Of a stretch of DNA of 64,000 nucleotides, positions 61,416 to 64,000 are shown one piece after another; within the stretch, counting starts at the first letter, position 1, and each line of letters starts with the position of its first letter. The stretch is taken from contig VFFE01007041.1 in the NCBI GenBank assembly GCA_008921705.1, positions 154,948 to 218,947 on the forward strand. Reading direction: 5' to 3'. The notes under the pieces are model-generated. The model saw only the letters and a program-made list of their open reading frames with translations, searched no databases and was not told the origin of the DNA. The position numbers and the translations under genes were made by a program. This stretch comes from Burhinus oedicnemus. Its lineage: Eukaryota > Chordata > Aves > Charadriiformes > Burhinidae.

Positions 61416-62193
61416 GCAAGTCTATCATCACTTAAACTGCACTACTGCTTTGGCTGTCTTTGAATAAAACACTGATTTACCAGCATATACTTCCTTATAA
61501 GTCTATCTAAATCATGAATTGCTGATGTCACTGGAAGTGCCACATGAACAATTGACACAAACACTGAACATGGAATTGACATCGTTTTACTGCTGTAATC
61601 TCATTTGATTCCTAGATCATCTACATATATACATCATATCACAATGTCTGAGCAGAGAATTCATTCAGTCTCTTTGATTTATTCATGGTCATATGCCTTT
61701 GAACTGGGAAGTTCTCATCCTCTGTGAGGTCTGTCATAAGCTTTTGTTATTTCCAGGGTGCATTTTCATTTATCTCAGGCTGTACAAGTAGGAAGGATAT
61801 ATGATTTCACGCACAAAATACTTTCTAGAATTGATGTGAAAATGTGATTGCTCATGAGAATTTAATTTAAAAAGTGGAAAACATTTGAAAGTATTAATGT
61901 GGACCAACAACATTACATATGGTTCTGCTATATTTATCATTGCTTAATGATATTTGTACTATGGACAGTGTGACAAACTGACATAGACTACACTGTAGTC
62001 TTTTGCAAACAAGGAACTTCATAAATCTTTACTCATATTTATTGTCTGCCTCTGTGATCTTCATGGAAACATCCTACCTAATGAAAATGAATTTTGTTTT
62101 ATTGATAACACTGTTTATAGTGAAATCTGGAGGCCAGTAAATAAGATTTTGTCATTATTAGTAGATGGTTTTATGTTTGCCTGGCAGTGCAGT
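61416..62193. other. AT-rich spacer, nothing recognised
   Basis: Unremarkable sequence between the CR1 and the following LTR. Confidence 0.5.
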
Positions 62194-62720
62194 TGTATTG
62201 GGTTTATGTGGCAAGGTTTTGGTAGCTGGGGGGCTGCAGGGGTGGCCTCTGTGAGAAGACATCAAGAGCTGCCCCCATGTCAGACAGTGAGTTCCAGCCA
62301 GCTCCAAAACAGACCCAGTGCTGGCCAAACCTGAACTAAACAGTGATGCTGGTGATGCCTCCGCGATAATGTATTTAAGAAAGGGTAAAAAACCACCATG
62401 TGGCAGCTGTGAGAGAGGAGTGAAAAAATGTGAGAGAAACACCCTGTAGAGACTAAGGTCAGTGAGGAAGGAGGGGGAGGAGGTGCTCCAGGTGCCAGAG
62501 CAGAGATTCACCTGCAACCCATGAAGAAGACCATGGTGAAGCAGGTTGTCCCCCTGCAGCACATGGAGGGCCACCGTGGAGCTGATATCGACCCTGCAGC
62601 CCACAGAGGACCCCACACTGCTGCATGTGGAAGTGCCCTGAGGGAAGCTGCAGCCTGTGGAGAGACGATGCCAGAGCAGGCTTCTGGACAGAACTGTGGC
62701 TCATGTGGGATGCACAGGAG
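62194..62720 (+). mobile_element. ERV LTR, 3'-truncated
   Basis: It begins at TGTATTGGG (62,194) and continues with ttatgtggcaaggttttggt and a GC-rich body with repeated ctgcag/cccaca/gtgga motifs. From memory this matches the start of a common avian ERV LTR whose polyadenylation region and CA end normally lie several hundred bases further on. That part is missing here, and similarity fades at about 62,720. Whether the downstream CR1 replaced it cannot be told. Class (II or III) is not decided. Frames on both strands inside it are by-products of GC-rich DNA. Confidence 0.7.
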
Positions 62721-62847
62721 CAGTCTGTTCCTGAAGGTGTCCTTTTACATACAGCCAGTCCTTTTTATACCCTTTTCTGTCTGCTCATTGCTTTCTTCCT
62801 TCCTGATCCCCCTTTCCCTACATGCTCGCCATGGGTTTGTACAGCTC

Positions 62848-63735
62848 TATTGATTCAAAGCTGTGTGGTGCGGTTGACATGCTGGAGGAAAGGGATGCCA
62901 TCTAGAGGGCCCTGGACAGACTTGAGAGGCAGGCCTGTGCCAACCTCATGAATTTCAACAAGGCCATGTGCAAGGTCCTGTACATGGGTCGGGGCAATCC
63001 CAAGCACAAATACAGGCTGGCCGAAGAATGGATTGAAAGCAGCCCTGGGGAGAAGGACTCAGGGGTGTTGGTTGATGACAAGCTCAACATGAGCCAGCAA
63101 TGTGTGTTCACAGCCCAGAAAGCCAACCGTAGCCAACCGTATCCTGGGCTGCGTCAAAAGAAGTGTGGCCAGCAGGTCGAGGGAGGTCATTCTGCCTCTC
63201 TACTCCACTGTCATGAGACTCCACCCTGAGTACTGCATCCAGCTCTGGAGCCCCCAACATTAGAAGGACATGGACCTGTTAGAGTGAGTTCAGAAGACAG
63301 CCATGAAGATGATTATAGGGCTGGAGCACCTCTCCTATGAAGGCAGGCTGAGAGAGTTGGAGTTGTCCAGCCTGGAGAAAAGAAGGCTTCAAGGAGACTT
63401 ATAACAGCCTTCCAGTATCTGAAAGGGGCCTACAAGAAAGCTGGAGAGGGACTTTTTACAAAGGCAAGTAATGATAGGACGAGGGGTAATGGCTTCAAAC
63501 TGGAAGAGGGTAGATTTAGATTAAATCTCAGGAAGAAATTTTTCACTCTGAGGGCGGTGAGGCACTGGAACAGGTTGCCCAGGAAGTTGCGGAGGCCCTG
63601 TCCCTGGAAGTGCTCAAGGCCAGGTTGGATGAGGCTTCGAGTAATCTGTTCTTAGTGGGAGGTGTCCCTGCCCATGCCAAGGCGGGGTTGGAACTAGATA
63701 ATCTTTAAGGTCCTTTCCAACCCAAACCATTCAGC
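62848..63735 (+). mobile_element. CR1 LINE 3' fragment
   Basis: It starts just after the RT catalytic site (gattcaaagctgtgtggtgc, the DDSKLCGAVD region) and runs to the 3' UTR (gaactagataatctttaagg then ttccaacccaaaccattc). The clear frame is 62,948-63,229: MNFNKAMCKVLYMGRGNPKH, then KDSGVLVDDKLNMSQQCV. A 10-bp tandem repeat at 63,121-63,140 shifts the frame, and further small indels follow (for example near 63,400). The octamer tail is largely missing after accattc. It belongs to the same 3' UTR group as the copies at 17 kb and 60 kb. Confidence 0.92.
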
Positions 63736-64000
63736 CAGAGAAGGGGAAGGGATCAAGCCATTTATGTCATCTATATTTGCCTGAGTGGTTCTGGCTATGT
63801 GGACAGCTATGTGTACATGCATGCGTGTATTGTGCATGTGTGTTTGTGCATGTGCCTAGTGGCAATACATGCTCAGCCTTGCTACTGGCTGGACCTGGGA
63901 ACAGAGAGCTGGAACAGCCTCTATTCTATTGGGCTACCAGATCTGGAAGCTCCTAACATGAACACAGATGGCAAAACAGCCTTCCCAGTCCTTCCATCAT
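63736..64000. other. Right-edge sequence with TG-rich stretch
   Basis: Non-repetitive sequence, with a decayed TG/CATG repeat at 63,810-63,856. No gene is recognised before the window ends. Confidence 0.5.

Noticed and set aside
62158..62616. 152-codon minus-strand open frame
   Set aside because: Lies antisense within a GC-rich ERV LTR; such LTRs readily contain long spurious frames.
1..64000. tRNA, rRNA, CRISPR, bacterial-type operons or a novel defence or metabolic system
   Set aside because: None seen on reading both strands. Simple repeats present are microsatellites, not spaced direct repeats, and all recognisable coding similarity is to CR1.

Overview
The window reads as vertebrate, almost certainly avian, non-coding DNA: a gene-poor, AT-rich stretch (intergenic or deep intronic) into which retroelements have repeatedly inserted. 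The evidence for a bird is the number of CR1 LINE fragments ending in the ATTCTRTG-type 3' octamer and several solo LTRs that resemble avian endogenous retrovirus LTRs as I remember them. The species cannot be resolved by reading. I find no convincing host protein-coding exon, no tRNA or rRNA gene and no CRISPR array. The only open frames with recognisable protein similarity are pieces of the CR1 reverse transcriptase (RT).

Left part (1-10,000) is the repeat-dense part. It holds a CR1 running in from the left edge (1-1378), an ERVL-like LTR (about 1717-2410), a minus-strand LTR with 5-bp target-site duplications (TSDs) split by a well-preserved CR1 (4797-6734), an antisense CR1 with an internal deletion (7535-8957) that itself carries a solo LTR with 5-bp TSDs (8958-9524), and an LTR followed by a tRNA-Leu-like primer-binding site (9606-9905). 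The nesting gives a relative order: LTR before CR1 at 5-6.5 kb, and CR1 before LTR at 7.5-9.5 kb.

Middle part (10,000-60,000) is mostly unrecognised AT-rich sequence. It contains short CR1 3' ends (16,963-17,578; 27,890-27,946; 32,511-32,895; 46,359-46,708), a degenerate older CR1/L3-like piece (36,120-36,450), an LTR with 4-bp TSDs splitting a GC-rich island (39,660-40,770), a 20-N assembly gap flanked by a 407-bp duplicate (46,536-47,369), two small tandem duplications, simple repeats, and a few homeodomain-site-rich stretches that could be conserved non-coding elements.

Right part (60,000-64,000) holds three CR1 fragments in the same orientation and a 3'-truncated ERV LTR.

The elements do not form a pathway; they are independent insertions, most of them dead. 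I found no credible novel biological system. The points most worth checking are the gap-flanking duplicate, the nested insertions with TSDs, the CR1 internal deletions, the unidentified GC-rich island, a perfect 16-bp inverted repeat at 21.3 kb, and the candidate conserved non-coding segments.
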